Source: Thermoplasmata archaeon (GTDB taxonomy: Archaea > Thermoplasmatota > Thermoplasmata > Thermoplasmatales > Thermoplasmataceae). From it: 64,000 bases of DNA. Every line of letters begins with the position of its first letter. Within the stretch, counting starts at the first letter, position 1. This document shows, piece after piece, positions 63,575 to 64,000 of this stretch. The notes below the pieces were generated by a model. It did not search any database and was not told the origin of the DNA. It saw only the letters and a list, made by a program, of their open reading frames with translations. Location: assembly GCA_021846395.1 (NCBI GenBank), contig JAJZXB010000003.1, forward strand, positions 1 through 64,000, given 5' to 3'. Both the position numbers and the translations under genes were made by a program.

Positions 63575-64000
63575 TCCCATTGTTAAACCATCTAAGGGTA
63601 GGATGGGTTATACAATTGACAAAGAGGATGGAGAAAAGGCAGGAAGAATTGATGGCAGTCCCTTATTCTTCTGCACAGATGAAAAGATATCTATAGGTGA
63701 TTTCATAAGTGATGGTGTTGAAAAGGCATTTAGATACCTTAAGGGAGCTGCCTCACTGATACATGTAGGATACCAGCTTCCGGGAAGGGTCAAGGCATAC
63801 CTGTCGTTGTTTCCTTCGTTTCATATCTTATCATTTCTGTGGTTATCTGGAAGATGGAAACAAACAAAATACGATTAAGTTACAGGGAACTCATAGAAAA
63901 GGCCTCCAAAATACATGGGGTTACAATGGCATTAGGCACAAAGAAAATATACAAATAGACAACCATTGGGAATGAGCTTGAGAAGCAGCTCAAACCATTC
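63575..64000 (+). pseudogene. Decayed copy of the IS1634/IS4-like transposase, running off the window
   Basis: Begins with CCCATTGTTAAACCATC, which is identical to 16407-16423 in the other copy, and follows it through GYTIDK, FFCTDEKIS, GVEKAFRYL and LPGRVKAYLS. Relative to 16148-16872 it lacks about five codons between the DEKIS and GVEKAF blocks. It shifts frame after about 63820 (PSFHILSFL), and has an in-frame stop where the other copy has Trp (near 63957). The 5' half is absent. The copy is cut by the window end. Confidence 0.88.

Noticed and set aside
1-64000. CRISPR array or Cas genes
   Set aside because: No regularly spaced direct repeats or Cas protein signatures were seen. TnpB fragments are transposase relics, not Cas12.

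Overview
This window is chromosomal DNA from an archaeon. It carries archaeal information-processing genes: two TFB transcription factors, family-B DNA polymerase, primase large subunit PriL, Rpp21, SRP19, ribosomal protein S8e, Gar1, the KEOPS subunits Pcc1 and Cgi121, and membrane-bound LonB. The low GC content, short leaderless-looking gene starts, a fused alkyltransferase-endonuclease V (a fusion described from Ferroplasma acidarmanus) and a type-2 glycerate kinase point to the Thermoplasmatales, most likely Ferroplasmaceae or a close relative. That placement is inferred from gene content; the species cannot be named from the sequence alone.

Layout. 0-13.8 kb: tRNA-Ser(GCT) directly behind a tiny gene, a poly-aspartate micropeptide gene, a CoA-disulfide reductase/NADH oxidase-like flavoprotein, pheS, an MFS transporter, polB, NMN adenylyltransferase, a dCTP deaminase/dUTPase-family gene, an NCS1 permease, scpB-purD, a SelB-like pseudo-GTPase and ferrochelatase. 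13.8-27.1 kb is an accessory zone. It holds an intact transposase-like gene that has lost its catalytic glutamate, a HEPN/MNT pair, a broken IS copy, an acyl-CoA synthetase, and then a visibly more GC-rich island (about 18.7-26.2 kb) bracketed by imperfect 80-bp direct repeats. The island carries a complete group II intron with reverse transcriptase, an atypical NRAMP-family transporter with two very small membrane proteins, a second group II intron-like RNA fragment, a CDF metal exporter and an integrase fragment. A HepT/MntA pair with a damaged antitoxin start lies just outside it.

27.1-46.4 kb is mostly core genes: rps8e-srp19, priL-pepQ, pyrC, phosphoglycolate phosphatase, rnp4, an RND/MMPL exporter, the alkyltransferase-endoV gene whose 3' end overlaps tRNA-Leu(CAG), a TnpB relic, tRNA-Leu(CAA), pcc1, gar1-tfb facing a second tfb, trmI, the GMP synthase amidotransferase subunit, transporters and a DtxR-type regulator. 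46.6-64 kb: rhodanese, a tightly overlapping six-gene MoxR/DUF58 operon with a sequon-rich surface protein, a PfkB kinase, cgi121-lonB, glycerate kinase, an APC permease, the nicotinamidase-nicotinate phosphoribosyltransferase pair (NAD salvage, joined later by the NMN adenylyltransferase at 7.7 kb), cysS, tRNA-Pro(CGG), and at the very edge a second decayed copy of the IS transposase seen at 16.1 kb.

The points most worth a second look are the repeat-bounded island with its intron pair and unusual NRAMP, the tRNA genes that abut or overlap protein genes, the MoxR/DUF58/surface-protein operon, the poly-Asp micropeptide, and several enzymes with changed key residues (dCTP deaminase family, alkyltransferase, CysRS, transposase).
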